The position numbers were made by a program, and so were the translations under genes. A stretch of 64,000 nucleotides of DNA from Rhodoferax sp. GTDB taxonomy: Bacteria > Pseudomonadota > Gammaproteobacteria > Burkholderiales > Burkholderiaceae_C. The stretch spans positions 1-64,000 of the forward strand of contig NZ_JAAFHA010000003.1 in assembly GCF_010365055.1 (NCBI RefSeq), read 5' to 3'. Positions within the stretch are counted from its first letter, which is position 1; each line of letters begins with the position of its first letter. A model generated the notes under the pieces. That model worked only from the letters and a program-made list of their open reading frames with translations. It made no database searches and was not told where the DNA came from. Positions 46,246 to 56,275 of this stretch are shown here, in pieces.

Positions 46246-47493
46246 TCAGGGCGCGCGCTTGAAAACAAGCGAGCCATTGGTACCACCAAACCCGAAGTTG
46301 TTTTTCAGGGCAACATCAATTTTCATGTCGCGCGCCGTATTGGCGCAGTAGTCAAGATCGCACTCAGGATCCTGGTTGAAAATATTGGTGGTCGGCGGGC
46401 TCTTCTGGTGATACAGCGCCAGCACGGTAATGATGGACTCCAGGCCGCCAGCACCGCCCAGCAGGTGACCGGTCATGGACTTGGTCGAATTCACCACCGT
46501 CTTCTTCGCATGGTCTCCCAACGCCGCTTTGATGGCATTGGTTTCGTTCAGATCCCCCAATGGCGTGGAGGTCCCGTGGGCATTCAAATAGTCCACCTGA
46601 TCGGCGTTGACCCCGGCGTTGCGCATGGCATTGAGCATGGCGCGGCGTGGGCCGTCCATGTTGGGCGCGGTCATGTGGCCGGCATCGGCGCTCATGCCAA
46701 AACCAGCCAACTCGGCGTAAATCCTGGCACCGCGGGCCTTGGCGTGTTCGTACTCTTCGAGCACCATCACGCCGGCACCTTCACCCAACACAAAGCCATC
46801 CCGGTCCCGGTCCCACGGGCGCGAGGCCGTTTGGGGGTCATCGTTGCGGGTGCTCAAAGCCCGCATGGCGGCAAAGCCACCAACACCCAAGGCCGACACC
46901 GCGGCTTCAGAGCCACCCGCTACCATGACGTCGGCATCCCCATATTCAATCATGCGACCGGCTTCACCGATGCAGTGCAGACCCGTGGTACAGGCCGACA
47001 CGATGGCCATATTGGGCCCTTTGAAGCCACAGCGAATCGCCACATGGCCAGCAATCATGTTGACAATCGTGGACGGCACAAAAAACGGGGAAATACGGCG
47101 TGCGCCCCGGTTGACGAACTCGGTGTGCATGTCCTCGATCATTGGCAAGCCGCCAATGCCCGAACCGATCAAACAGCCGATGCGGACAGCAAGATCCTCT
47201 GCCAGCGCGTCGCCAGTGGGCAGACCGGCATCGGCCACGGCCTGACTGGCCGCCGCAATGCCAAAGTGAATAAAGGTGTCCATCGTGCGCGCTTCTTTGC
47301 TGCCGATGTAAGACCCGAGATCAAATCCTTTGACTTCACCGGCAATCTTGCAGGAAAAGCTGGAGGCATCAAACTTGGTAATGAGACCAATGCCGGACTT
47401 TCCGGCCAACAGGTTCGCCCAGGTGTCGGCCACCGTGTTGCCCACGGGACTGACACACCCCAAACCTGTTACGACAACGCGACGACGGGACAT
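46246..47493 (-). CDS. fabF: 3-oxoacyl-[ACP] synthase II
   Basis: 415 residues. Elongates acyl-ACP by condensation with malonyl-ACP. Thiolase fold with the Cys-His-His set: catalytic Cys in [15 protein letters not shown], His in [11 protein letters not shown] and His in [15 protein letters not shown]. The N-terminus [19 protein letters not shown] is typical. acpP lies 140 bases upstream. Confidence 0.96.
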   Translation of the reverse strand: MSRRRVVVTGLGCVSPVGNTVADTWANLLAGKSGIGLITKFDASSFSCKIAGEVKGFDLGSYIGSKEARTMDTFIHFGIAAASQAVADAGLPTGDALAEDLAVRIGCLIGSGIGGLPMIEDMHTEFVNRGARRISPFFVPSTIVNMIAGHVAIRCGFKGPNMAIVSACTTGLHCIGEAGRMIEYGDADVMVAGGSEAAVSALGVGGFAAMRALSTRNDDPQTASRPWDRDRDGFVLGEGAGVMVLEEYEHAKARGARIYAELAGFGMSADAGHMTAPNMDGPRRAMLNAMRNAGVNADQVDYLNAHGTSTPLGDLNETNAIKAALGDHAKKTVVNSTKSMTGHLLGGAGGLESIITVLALYHQKSPPTTNIFNQDPECDLDYCANTARDMKIDVALKNNFGFGGTNGSLVFKRAP

Positions 47494-47633
47494 AAGAATT
47501 TGCAGCCAGTAGTTGAGCTAAAGAAAGCCGCCAGCAGCGGCACTGAACCAGACTTGCAGACTGGCGCCAAAAAGCCGCTCAGTCCGTGACATGCAAGTGC
47601 AGCAACGCGCACGCACGTCGCCAGCACGGCCCC

Positions 47634-47909
<276 letters not shown>

Positions 47910-47963
47910 CTAGCCGGGCGCAGGGCGGATGCCCCAATCCGGCTGCCGAGCGGATAAATCGGC

Positions 47964-48710
47964 TTACATGTACATGCCACCATTGACGTGCAACTCCTGC
48001 CCGGTCACGTACCCCGCTTGTGGCGAAGCCAGATAGGCCACCGCGTGGGCGATGTCTGCGGGTTGGCCGAGTTGCCCCAGCGGGATTTGATTCACCAATG
48101 CTTTTTTCTGCTCTTCCTGCAGGCTGGCGGTCATGTCGGTTTCGATAAAACCGGGTGCCACGCAATTGACCGTGATACTGCGCGAGCCCAGCTCACGCGC
48201 CAGCGCGCGGGTCATACCCGCCACGCCGGCCTTGGCGGCCGCGTAGTTGGCCTGCCCCGGATTACCTGATGCGCCCACCACGGAGGTGATGTTGATGATG
48301 CGGCCATAGCGCTGCTTCATCATGGTGCGCATGACGGCACGACTCATGCGAAATACCGCCTTGAGGTTGGTGTCGATCACGGCATCCCATTCGTCATCTT
48401 TCATCCGCATCGCCAAGTTGTCGCGGGTGATGCCAGCGTTGTTCACCAGCACCTGCAAGCCGCCATGCTCTTTGACGATCGCATCAATCAGGGTTTGCGC
48501 AGCAGGCCCGTCAGTGACATCGAGTGCCCTGCCGCTGCACCCCGGGAAGGCCGCCAGAGCTTGCGCAATTATTGTCGCCCCGGCGTCGGTCGTGGCCGTG
48601 CCGATGACCTTCAGCCCCCGGTTTGCCAATTCCAGGGCAATGGCGGCGCCAATCCCACGGGATGCACCGGTGACCAGAGCGACTTGTCCTTCAAATTTGA
48701 TCTCACTCAT
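47964..48710 (-). CDS. fabG: 3-oxoacyl-[ACP] reductase
   Basis: 248 residues from ATG 48710; the frame is open to 48770 but that part lies within fabD. A short-chain dehydrogenase with NADPH motif GASRGIGAA (residues 15-23), NNAG at 90-93, and the Ser143-Tyr156-Lys160 catalytic set. It ends GGMYM as usual. It overlaps the fabD stop by eight bases. Confidence 0.97.
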   Translation of the reverse strand: MSEIKFEGQVALVTGASRGIGAAIALELANRGLKVIGTATTDAGATIIAQALAAFPGCSGRALDVTDGPAAQTLIDAIVKEHGGLQVLVNNAGITRDNLAMRMKDDEWDAVIDTNLKAVFRMSRAVMRTMMKQRYGRIINITSVVGASGNPGQANYAAAKAGVAGMTRALARELGSRSITVNCVAPGFIETDMTASLQEEQKKALVNQIPLGQLGQPADIAHAVAYLASPQAGYVTGQELHVNGGMYM

Positions 48711-49668
48711 GTGCCGCACCCAAAAGTAGATTTTTAAGCTCAGCCAGGCTGGCTGGGTCTGACAGCGCAACGCCGTTCAATTCCGGGTCAATGCGCTTGA
48801 CCGTTCCAGCCAACACCTTGCCGGGACCGCATTCCACAAGGGTAGTCAATCCGCGCGCCTTGAGCGCCCGTATGCATTCAACCCACCGCACCGGCCCGAA
48901 GGCCTGGCGGTACAAAGCATCGCGAATCCGGTCTGGGTCCACCTCGACCGCAACATCCACATTGTTGATGAGGGTGATCTGGGGTGGCAAAAACTCGACC
49001 GCCTGCAGTCTTTCTCTAAGCCTGATGGCGGCCGGTTTCATCAAACTGGAATGAAACGGCGCTGACACCGGCAGCGACAGGGCCCGCTTGGCGCCCTTGG
49101 CCTTTAACACCACGCAGGCTCTCTCAACGGCAGCCTTGCTACCGGCAATGACCGTCTGCAACGGATCATTGAAATTGACGGCTTCCACGACTTCATCGGC
49201 CATCCCGGCGAATTCATGGGCAACCTCGGCGCAGCCTTCGATGACTTTTGGCGCATCCAAACCGAGAATGGCCGCCATCGCACCCACGCCGACAGGCACG
49301 GCATCCTGCATCGCCTGGGCGCGAAAACGCACCAGGGGAGCTGCTTGCGCAAGTGTGAGCACACCGGCTGCCACCAGTGCCGAATACTCGCCCAGCGAAT
49401 GGCCCGCCACAGCGGATGGTGCCGCGCCGGTCTCAGCCAGCCAGGCACGGTACGCCGCCACCCCGGCCACCAACATGACCGGCTGGGTATTCGTTGTCAG
49501 GGCCAGGTCTTCTTTGGGTCCGTCCTTGATGAGGCGCCCGACGTCTTCGCCCAAGGCTTCAGAGGCTTCTTGGAGCGCCTCCAGCACCACGGGATGATCA
49601 CCCCATGCATCCAGCATACCCACGGACTGGGAGCCTTGACCGGGAAAAACAAAAGCGAATGCTTGCAT
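48703..49668 (-). CDS. fabD: Malonyl-CoA:ACP transacylase
   Basis: 321 residues from MQAFAFVFPGQGSQ at 49668. The frame stays open to an ATG at 49725 created by a dispersed element, but that would give 19 non-family residues. Catalytic Ser91 lies in AVAGHSLGEYSALVAAG and His207 in SAPFHSSLM. It loads malonyl groups on AcpP. Confidence 0.96.
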   Translation of the reverse strand: MQAFAFVFPGQGSQSVGMLDAWGDHPVVLEALQEASEALGEDVGRLIKDGPKEDLALTTNTQPVMLVAGVAAYRAWLAETGAAPSAVAGHSLGEYSALVAAGVLTLAQAAPLVRFRAQAMQDAVPVGVGAMAAILGLDAPKVIEGCAEVAHEFAGMADEVVEAVNFNDPLQTVIAGSKAAVERACVVLKAKGAKRALSLPVSAPFHSSLMKPAAIRLRERLQAVEFLPPQITLINNVDVAVEVDPDRIRDALYRQAFGPVRWVECIRALKARGLTTLVECGPGKVLAGTVKRIDPELNGVALSDPASLAELKNLLLGAAHE

Positions 49669-49690
49669 GCAGTAATTTTCAATATTTTTG

Positions 49691-49746
49691 CTAAATGAGG
49701 CGCTAGCCCCCGTCTTTATTGCCATTTATCCTACAAATTTAGAAGC
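49691..49746 (-). repeat. 56-bp dispersed palindromic element, copy 10 (fabH-fabD junction)
   Basis: Minus strand: GCTTCTAAATTTGTAGGAT, 20 bases, ACGGGGGCTAGCGCCTCATTTAG. Its left arm supplies the last codons and TAG stop of fabH (..LLNL). An ATG inside it opens a frame that runs into fabD. Confidence 0.8.
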
Positions 49747-50708
49747 ACAGCACCCCAGGTAAAACCGCCGCCCACGCCTTCGAGCAGCAGCAATTCGCCG
49801 GGCTTGACCTTGCCGCTCCGCACCCCGGCGTCAAGCGCCAGCGGAATGGAAGCCGCAGAGGTATTGCCGTGCTGGTCGACGGTGACGATGACTTTGTCCA
49901 TCGGCAACTTGAGCTTTCTGGCGCTGCTTTGCATGATGCGCAGATTGGCCTGGTGCGGAATCAGCCAGTCAATATCGGCCGCAGTCTTGCCCGCCTTGGC
50001 CAGCGTGGCGCGAGCGGCCGCATCAAGCACGCCCACAGCCAACTTGAACACGGCCTGGCCATCCATTTGCAGCAAGGGTTGGCCCAGCACATTGCCGCCC
50101 GACACATGGCCCGGCACACACAGTATGCCCACGTGCTTGCCGTCCGCATGCAGATCGCTGGCGAGTATGCCGGGCGTGTCAGACGCTTCCAGCACCACGG
50201 CACCGGCCCCATCGCCGAACAGCACGCAGGTGGTTCTGTCCTTGAAATTGAGGATGCGCGAAAAAACTTCAGCACCAATGACCAATGCCTTGCTGGCAGC
50301 GCCGGTCTTGATCATCGCGTCGGCAATGCTCAAAGCGTAGATAAAGCCGCTGCAAACCGCCTGCACGTCGAAAGCCGGGCAGCCATTGGCGCCCAACTTG
50401 TCCTGCAAGATACATGCGGTCGAGGGGAACACCATGTCGGGGGTGGAAGTCGCCACGATGATCAGATCGATTTCTTGCGCCTGCACCCCGGCGGCCTGCA
50501 AGGCCAGACGCGCGGCTTCAAGGCCCAAATCACTGCTACAGACCTCAGGTGCCGCAAAATGACGGGCTCGAATACCCGTGCGCTCAACAATCCAATCATC
50601 CGACGTTTCAATGCCTTGCGTGGCGAGTTCTGCCGCCAGATCGGCGTTGCTCAGTCGACGGGGTGGCAGATAGCTGCCGGTACCGGTGATACGTGAAAAG
50701 AGTTTCAT
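49731..50708 (-). CDS. fabH: 3-oxoacyl-[ACP] synthase III
   Basis: 325 residues. Starts fatty-acid synthesis by condensing acetyl-CoA with malonyl-ACP. Catalytic Cys119 is in [10 protein letters not shown], His in DWLIPHQAN and Asn in [22 protein letters not shown] is the standard C-terminal motif, and the final codons fall inside a dispersed element. Four bases separate it from plsX. Confidence 0.96.
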   Translation of the reverse strand: MKLFSRITGTGSYLPPRRLSNADLAAELATQGIETSDDWIVERTGIRARHFAAPEVCSSDLGLEAARLALQAAGVQAQEIDLIIVATSTPDMVFPSTACILQDKLGANGCPAFDVQAVCSGFIYALSIADAMIKTGAASKALVIGAEVFSRILNFKDRTTCVLFGDGAGAVVLEASDTPGILASDLHADGKHVGILCVPGHVSGGNVLGQPLLQMDGQAVFKLAVGVLDAAARATLAKAGKTAADIDWLIPHQANLRIMQSSARKLKLPMDKVIVTVDQHGNTSAASIPLALDAGVRSGKVKPGELLLLEGVGGGFTWGAVLLNL

Positions 50709-50711
50709 TAA

Positions 50712-51761
50712 TCAGTCAAGTATGACAGCTTCGGATGGAAAAGATCCCCCGCTGGCGCCCAACAGCGGGGCCGCGTGGGCGATCCGGACCTTGACGCGGT
50801 CTAGCAGGTTGTTCCGCGCGGCATCATACGCCCGCGTCAGAGCGTACTCAAATGCCACCTCATCGGCGGAACCGTGGCTCTTGAAGACCAGGCCGCGTAA
50901 GCCCAACAAGGCACCACCGTTGTAGCGACGGTGATCCATGCGCTTTTTAAGCGCCGAAATGATGGGATAAGCAGCAATTGCCGCCACTTTGGTCAAAATG
51001 TTGCGGGAGAATTCTATTTTCAAGAAGTCGACGATCATCGTCGCCAGTCCTTCACTGGCTTTCAAGGCGACGTTGCCAACGAAACCATCGCACACGACGA
51101 TGTCAGCCGTTCCCTTGAAAATGTCGTTGCCCTCAACATTGCCATAGAAATTCAAATCCCCCGCTCTAGCAGCAGTTCGAAGCAGTTCGCCTGCTTTTTT
51201 TATAACTTCGTTGCCTTTAATCGCTTCTTCGCCAATATTGAGCAAGCCCACGCTGGGACTGTCATTGCCACTCAGGACCGACACCAAGGCGGAGCCCATC
51301 ATCGCAAACTGAAGCAAGTGCTCGGCCGAACAATCAACATTGGCCCCCATGTCGAGCACGGTCGTCGCGTCACCTTTGGCATTGGGAATCTGACCGGCAA
51401 TGGCCGGGCGGTCAATACCGTCGAGGGTTTTAAGCAGGTAACGAGAGATGGCCATCAAGGCGGCGGTGTTGCCGGCCGACACTGCGGCCTGCGCGACGCC
51501 ATCCTTGACCTGCTGGATAGCCACCCGCATGGAAGAATCTTTTTTCCGCCGAAGAGCGACTTCCAGCGGATCGTCCATACCGACGACCTCGCTGGCCGCG
51601 ACCGCTCTGGCACGTGGATGGGAAAATGCGCCCAGACTCTCCGGCCGCCCCACCAGCAGCAACTCTGCATCGGCGTGACGATCCAAAAAATGACGACAGG
51701 CAGGCAGTGTGACGCGCGGACCATGATCGCCCCCCATACAGTCGACAGCGATAGTGATCAT
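50712..51761 (-). CDS. plsX: Phosphate acyltransferase PlsX
   Basis: 349 residues. Converts acyl-ACP to acyl phosphate for phospholipid synthesis. Motifs: [20 protein letters not shown] at the start, [34 protein letters not shown] and [16 protein letters not shown]. It follows rpmF after 106 bases that contain a terminator-like hairpin. Confidence 0.96.
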   Translation of the reverse strand: MITIAVDCMGGDHGPRVTLPACRHFLDRHADAELLLVGRPESLGAFSHPRARAVAASEVVGMDDPLEVALRRKKDSSMRVAIQQVKDGVAQAAVSAGNTAALMAISRYLLKTLDGIDRPAIAGQIPNAKGDATTVLDMGANVDCSAEHLLQFAMMGSALVSVLSGNDSPSVGLLNIGEEAIKGNEVIKKAGELLRTAARAGDLNFYGNVEGNDIFKGTADIVVCDGFVGNVALKASEGLATMIVDFLKIEFSRNILTKVAAIAAYPIISALKKRMDHRRYNGGALLGLRGLVFKSHGSADEVAFEYALTRAYDAARNNLLDRVKVRIAHAAPLLGASGGSFPSEAVILD

Positions 51762-51809
51762 GACAGGCTAACCCACCCAAGCGAATGAAATCCGATTTCC
51801 AGGCACATC

Positions 51810-51852
51810 AAAACAAAGGCCCGAGGCTACACACATAGCAGCCCCGGGCCTT
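51810..51852 (-). terminator. Partial terminator or attenuator between rpmF and plsX
   Basis: A long imperfect stem AAGGCCCG/CGGGCCTT with inner AGGCT/AGCCC pairs; on the minus strand it is followed by TTTGTTTTG. It could separate or attenuate rpmF and plsX expression. Confidence 0.6.
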
Positions 51853-51867
51853 GATTTGGAAAAACGA

Positions 51868-52050
51868 TCAGGCTTCTGACTTGGTCTTGAGAACCTGGCG
51901 GCCACGATAAAAGCCATTCGGGCTGATGTGGTGACGCAGATGGGTCTCGCCCGTGGTGGACTCAACCGCAATACCCGGCACGACCAAGGCATTGTGCGCA
52001 CGGTGCATGCCGCGCTTGGAGGGTGATTTTTTGTTTTGTTGAACGGCCAT
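51868..52050 (-). CDS. rpmF: 50S ribosomal protein L32
   Basis: 60 residues. [20 protein letters not shown] is the standard basic L32 start, with [15 protein letters not shown] near the end. The zinc cysteines seen in some L32 proteins are absent (a C-minus form). yceD-rpmF-plsX is a widely conserved order. Confidence 0.97.
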   Translation of the reverse strand: MAVQQNKKSPSKRGMHRAHNALVVPGIAVESTTGETHLRHHISPNGFYRGRQVLKTKSEA

Positions 52051-52159
52051 GATCGGCTCCTTGGCAGGTGTGTTGCGAAGGCTGCAACAACGTGGGGTTA
52101 GTGAAACACGCGATTTTTTGATCCGCGCGAAGCCGCAAATTATAGCGTACCTCGCCGTC

Positions 52160-52708
52160 TCAACTGCCTTTGCCGTGCTGGAGCTTGGCCAGCACGGCGA
52201 AAGGATTGCGCTTTTCAGTAGCTGCCGCCTCAAAACCCGGATCCACCGCTGCCAATTTGGGCGCCACCGGACATGTGTCATGGCGGGGGATCACCGGCAA
52301 GGCCATCAGCACCTCGTCTTCAATCAGATCAGCCAGGCTGAAGTCATGGCTCAAAACCAGCACATCTTCTTCTGCCTCTTCGTCCTGGGCTGCTGCCGCC
52401 TCTTCACTGCCAACAAATCGGAAAGACCGGTTGACGACGACGGCAATATCCGCCGGATCCAGGCAACGCTGGCAAGTCAAGGGCAAACTGGCATCAACCG
52501 TCAAATGCAGCCAGACCTGCTCAGTGCCCGCTTCGTCGGTCCGAAACTCGCCGCGCGCCGACCAATTGATGATCCGATCAGCGCCCTGCCCTTTTGTTTC
52601 TTCCAGCAGGCGCACATAGTTGGACAGCGAATCATGTCCAGCAATTTCGCTTGCAGCCTGCGCAAAGGCCTTGACATCCAGATGGGTTGGGGGGGACTCT
52701 TGTTTCAT
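52160..52708 (-). CDS. yceD: YceD/DUF177 family protein
   Basis: 182 residues. DUF177 proteins are linked to 23S rRNA or ribosome assembly and nearly always precede rpm[15 protein letters not shown] is the family CxxC motif, followed by an acidic stretch [13 protein letters not shown] and [19 protein letters not shown]. It is divergent from maf across 25 bases. Confidence 0.9.
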   Translation of the reverse strand: MKQESPPTHLDVKAFAQAASEIAGHDSLSNYVRLLEETKGQGADRIINWSARGEFRTDEAGTEQVWLHLTVDASLPLTCQRCLDPADIAVVVNRSFRFVGSEEAAAAQDEEAEEDVLVLSHDFSLADLIEDEVLMALPVIPRHDTCPVAPKLAAVDPGFEAAATEKRNPFAVLAKLQHGKGS

Positions 52709-52733
52709 GCCCGCAGTGTAAGAGAATCACGGC

Positions 52734-53333
52734 ATGTCTCAACCTACTCAACGCAAACTCATCCTGGGCTCCACCTCGCCCTACCGCCGCGAACTGCTGG
52801 CGCGGCTGCGCATTCCATTTGACGTCGTCGCGCCCGATGTCGACGAATCAGCACAGTCTGGCGAAGCACCGCAGCAGCTGGCCTGCCGTCTGGCCATGGC
52901 CAAGGCCCGTGCCGTGGCCGCACGGTCTCCGGCCTGCGTCGTGATTGGCTCGGACCAAGTGGCGGAACTGGACGGACAGGCCCTTGGCAAGCCCGGCAAC
53001 CACGCCCGCGCCGTCGCCCAGTTGCAGCAGATGCGTGGCAAGTCGGTGATTTTCCAGACTGCGGTAGCAGTGGTTTGCCTTGATACCGGCTTTGCACAGA
53101 TGGATTTGGCCCAGGTGAAGGTGAATTTTCGTCACATCTCAGACGCTGAGATCGAAGCCTACCTGCTTGCCGAGACACCTTACGACTGCGCCGGGAGCGC
53201 CAAAAGTGAAGGTCTGGGAATTGCTTTGCTCGACAGCATTGACAACGACGACCCGACGGCTCTGGTAGGTTTGCCGCTGATCCGCACCTGCCGCATGATT
53301 CAGGCTGCCGGCATCAAGGTGTTGGGCGTATGA
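52734..53333 (+). CDS. maf: Maf-family nucleoside triphosphate pyrophosphatase (YceF type)
   Basis: 199 residues. House-cleaning hydrolase of modified or non-canonical nucleotides such as m7GTP for the YceF branch. LILGSTSPYRRELLARL is the N-terminal loop, VIGSDQVAELDG holds the catalytic Asp and LGKPGN follows. Neighbourhood with yceD-rpmF is typical of the YceF branch. It overlaps the next gene by four bases. Confidence 0.92.
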   Translation: MSQPTQRKLILGSTSPYRRELLARLRIPFDVVAPDVDESAQSGEAPQQLACRLAMAKARAVAARSPACVVIGSDQVAELDGQALGKPGNHARAVAQLQQMRGKSVIFQTAVAVVCLDTGFAQMDLAQVKVNFRHISDAEIEAYLLAETPYDCAGSAKSEGLGIALLDSIDNDDPTALVGLPLIRTCRMIQAAGIKVLGV

Positions 53334-54118
53334 CAACGACTCCGGCCGTCCCCACGCAGGCTGCAAGCGGCAAACTCTACCTGGTGCCCGCGCCACTGGA
53401 CTTTGGCTGTGCCAGCGACGTCAACTTGCAAAATACCATGCCTTGGGGCACCCTGACGGTGGCGGCGCGCCTCCAATACTGGGTTTGTGAAAATGCCAAG
53501 TCGGCCCGTGCCTATCTGAAACGGGTGAACGACCTCACGCCGCTGAGCGTGCCGCTGCAGGCCCTGCACATTCAGGAGTTGCCACGCGAAGTGCACAAGA
53601 AGGGCGATCACGGCGGCAACTTTGACGCCCGTCATCTCTTGACACCCGCACTGCAAGGGCATGACGTGGGACTGGTCAGCGAAGCCGGCATGCCAGCGGT
53701 AGCGGACCCGGGCTCCTCGGTCGTGCGCGCCGCGCATGATCTGGGAATAGAAGTGGTGCCGCTCACGGGCCCGGTTTCACTGTTGCTGGCACTGGCCGCC
53801 AGCGGGCTCAACGGCCAGAACTTTGCCTTTGTAGGCTACCTGCCGCAAGACCCGGCCGAGCGGGCCCAGAGCGTGCGGGAACTTGAATCTTTGGCACTCA
53901 AAACCGGGCAGACCCAGCTGTTTATTGAAACCCCGTACCGCAACGCGGCCATGCTTCAGACGCTCTTACAGACACTGCAGCACAACACGCGGTTGGCGGT
54001 GTGCAGCGGCCTCACCTTAAGCCGCGGTGTCTGCCGCAGCGAAACCGTCAAGGCCTGGCGGCAACACACCTCGCCGCTGGACAATTCAACGCCAGCGGTT
54101 TTTGCGCTGGGGCGGTAA
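53330..54118 (+). CDS. RsmI-like SAM-dependent methyltransferase (tetrapyrrole methylase superfamily)
   Basis: 262 residues. It resembles RsmI, which 2'-O-methylates C1402 of 16S rRNA, with GLVSEAGMPAVADPGSSVVRAA and GPVSLLLALAASGLNGQNFAF. The N-terminal loop, normally YVVATPIGNL in RsmI, is LYLVPAPLDFG here, and much of that region differs. This looks like the paralogue group found next to maf in beta- and gamma-proteobacteria. The target RNA or molecule is unknown. Confidence 0.78.
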   Translation: MTTTPAVPTQAASGKLYLVPAPLDFGCASDVNLQNTMPWGTLTVAARLQYWVCENAKSARAYLKRVNDLTPLSVPLQALHIQELPREVHKKGDHGGNFDARHLLTPALQGHDVGLVSEAGMPAVADPGSSVVRAAHDLGIEVVPLTGPVSLLLALAASGLNGQNFAFVGYLPQDPAERAQSVRELESLALKTGQTQLFIETPYRNAAMLQTLLQTLQHNTRLAVCSGLTLSRGVCRSETVKAWRQHTSPLDNSTPAVFALGR

Positions 54119-54133
54119 TCGAGTGAAGCGGGC

Positions 54134-55204
54134 TTAGCGCAGTGCCGGCAGCGAGCGAATCGCCTGTACCGCGCCCTGGCCAATCGCTGCGCCAAACCGC
54201 TTGGCCAGACGTTCGGCCACATTTTCGCGGCGGGTGTAGTCCACGATGTCTTCGGCTTGGACCACTTCACGCGCCACAAAATCAAGGTTGCCCAACTGGT
54301 CCGCCAGTCCGAGTTCAATCGCTTGCTGTCCGCTCCAGAACAAGCCGCTAAATGTCTCCTGTGTTTCCTTGAGCCGGCTCCCGCGTCCGGCCTTGACCAC
54401 GCTGATGAACTGCTGGTGAATCTGATCCAGCATGGCCTGGGCAAAAGCGCGTTGTGTCTCGGTTTGCGGGCTAAATGGGTCCAGAAAACCCTTGTTTTCG
54501 CCGGCCGTCATCAGACGCCGCTCGACCCCCAGCTTTTCCATCAGACCAGTAAAGCCAAAACCATCCATCAGCACGCCAATGCTGCCCACGATGCTGGCCT
54601 TGTCGACAAAAATCTGGTCAGCCGCCACAGCAATGTAATAGGCGGCCGATGCGCAGGTCTCTTCGACCACGGCGTAGACCGGCTTCTTGTGCTTGGCTTT
54701 GAGGCGCAGCAGCTCGTCATTGATGATGCCCGCCTGGACCGGGCTGCCACCAGGTGAATTGATCAACAGCACCACCGCCTGGGCGCCTGCGTCTTCAAAG
54801 GCATCCCGCAAGGCAGACACAATTGCGTCTGCGCTGGCGTCCGCATCAGACGCAATTTCGCCCTTGATCTCCACGACAGCCGTATGCGGCTTGGAGACGG
54901 CACGGGACGCACCATTCTGACTCAGGGCCAGCCACGCCACCGAGATGAAGAACACCAGCCAGGCCAGCCGCATAAAAATACGCCAGCGCCGCGCGGCCCG
55001 CTGCTCAGTCAGCGACGCAAATGCCAGCGTCTCCAGGGTGGCGCGCTCCCAACCGGGACTGCCGGGTGTTTCACTTTTCATGTCATTTTTCATAGCATCC
55101 TGTTCACTACTGACGTGGGCTGAGCCCTGATTTTGTTCAAAAGCTTCCGCATTGGTCGCAACCGTCGCTTTGGCCGCTGTCTCGGGGTTGTTGGGTTCGA
55201 TCAT
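54134..55204 (-). CDS. S49-family signal-peptide-peptidase-like protease (SppA type)
   Basis: 356 residues. An N-terminal Thr/Ala/Glu-rich cytoplasmic stretch precedes one transmembrane helix (about 75-95, RIFMRLAWLVFFISVAWLAL). The short-form SppA domain follows, with LLINSPGGSPVQAG, the nucleophile region CASAAYYIAVAADQIF and KASIVGSIGVLMDGFG. It probably degrades membrane or signal-peptide fragments. It directly abuts the Rieske gene. Confidence 0.88.
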   Translation of the reverse strand: MIEPNNPETAAKATVATNAEAFEQNQGSAHVSSEQDAMKNDMKSETPGSPGWERATLETLAFASLTEQRAARRWRIFMRLAWLVFFISVAWLALSQNGASRAVSKPHTAVVEIKGEIASDADASADAIVSALRDAFEDAGAQAVVLLINSPGGSPVQAGIINDELLRLKAKHKKPVYAVVEETCASAAYYIAVAADQIFVDKASIVGSIGVLMDGFGFTGLMEKLGVERRLMTAGENKGFLDPFSPQTETQRAFAQAMLDQIHQQFISVVKAGRGSRLKETQETFSGLFWSGQQAIELGLADQLGNLDFVAREVVQAEDIVDYTRRENVAERLAKRFGAAIGQGAVQAIRSLPALR

Positions 55205-55570
55205 TTAAAACTCTAGGGGTTTGAGATTGGGGGCAGTATGCCAGTGCACGACGCCACCAACTTCGGAAACATCAATCTTGATCAAGCCACCCCGGCACGG
55301 ACCCATGCGACAGTGGCCGGTCTGGGGTGAATAAATGGCACCGTGTGTGGCACACATCAACCAGTGGCCGGTACCGTCAAAAAAATGGTTGGGCTGGTAG
55401 TCCATTTCCATCGGCACATGCGAGCACTGATTCAAATAAGCATAGACCTGGCCTTGATAACGGATGGCAAAGCCACGCCCAGCGCGGCTGCAATAGACCA
55501 CGGCAAACGGCACGCCGTCGCCACTGTCGATCAAATCAGCCGACGGGCACAGGGGGATCATTTGCTCCAC
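55205..55570 (-). CDS. Rieske [2Fe-2S] protein
   Basis: 121 residues, a single Rieske domain. CSH (in LNQCSHVPMEM) and CATHG (in WLMCATHGAIYS) give the Cys-His pairs for the 2Fe-2S cluster. It is similar to ferredoxin-like Rieske subunits rather than the cytochrome bc1 type, as no membrane anchor is present. An electron-transfer role is likely but the partner is unknown. The order sppA-rieske-gph-rluC-rne is usual in Burkholderiales. Confidence 0.88.
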   Translation of the reverse strand: MEQMIPLCPSADLIDSGDGVPFAVVYCSRAGRGFAIRYQGQVYAYLNQCSHVPMEMDYQPNHFFDGTGHWLMCATHGAIYSPQTGHCRMGPCRGGLIKIDVSEVGGVVHWHTAPNLKPLEF

Positions 55571-55588
55571 GCGCGGGACTCAAGGCTG

Positions 55589-56275
55589 TCAGGCATTGCC
55601 CAGCAGCCAGTGGTGCAGATCGCCCACCGAATGGGCAATGAAGCGAGGACGCAAGGCAGCAAACGCCTCAGGCTCATGGGCGCCATAGCTCACCGCCACG
55701 CTGGCACAACCGGCGTTGAGTGCCATTTGCAGATCGTGCGTGGTGTCACCAATCATCAGCGTGCGCTGTGGTGCGACATCAAACTCGCGCATCAGTTCCT
55801 GCAACATGCGGGGATCGGGCTTGCCCGCCGTTTCATCCGCCGTGCGCGATGCATCGAACAAACCCTTGAGTTCTACTGCCTGCAAGGCGTCGTCCAGGCC
55901 ACGCCGACTCTTGCCGGTGGCCACCGTCAGCCAGTGCTGGCGCGTCTTCAAATCTGCCAGCAGCGACAACACGCCCTCAAACAAGCTGATGTCACTTTGG
56001 CGGGCCAGATAATGGTGGCGGTAACGCGCGCCCAACTGGGGGTATTTCTCCACCGGCACGTCCGGCGCCGCGTGCGCCAAAGCCTCCATCAAGCCCATGC
56101 CGATCACATAGGCCGCATCCTTGTCGCTCGGCACCGCGCCGCCCACGTCACGCACGGCGTTTTGAATGCAACGCGTGATGATGGCCGTGGAATCAAACAA
56201 GGTGCCGTCCCAGTCGAAGGCAATCAAATCGAACTGGCGTGCTCTGGATGTCTCAGGATGCAGAAGGTGCGGCAT
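55589..56275 (-). CDS. gph: HAD-family phosphatase (phosphoglycolate phosphatase-like)
   Basis: 228 residues from ATG 56275; the frame is open further but overlaps rluC. LIAFDWDGTLFDSTAIITRC is HAD motif I, VATGKSRRG motif II, and GKPDPRML and MIGDTTHDLQMALNAG motifs III/IV. The cap domain is alpha-helical. In this position the gene is often annotated gph, but the true substrate is not shown by sequence. It overlaps rluC by 23 bases. Confidence 0.87.
   Translation of the reverse strand: MPHLLHPETSRARQFDLIAFDWDGTLFDSTAIITRCIQNAVRDVGGAVPSDKDAAYVIGMGLMEALAHAAPDVPVEKYPQLGARYRHHYLARQSDISLFEGVLSLLADLKTRQHWLTVATGKSRRGLDDALQAVELKGLFDASRTADETAGKPDPRMLQELMREFDVAPQRTLMIGDTTHDLQMALNAGCASVAVSYGAHEPEAFAALRPRFIAHSVGDLHHWLLGNA

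Noticed and set aside
46192-47589. 465-codon plus-strand frame opposite fabF
   Set aside because: Antisense shadow of fabF with no recognisable domain.
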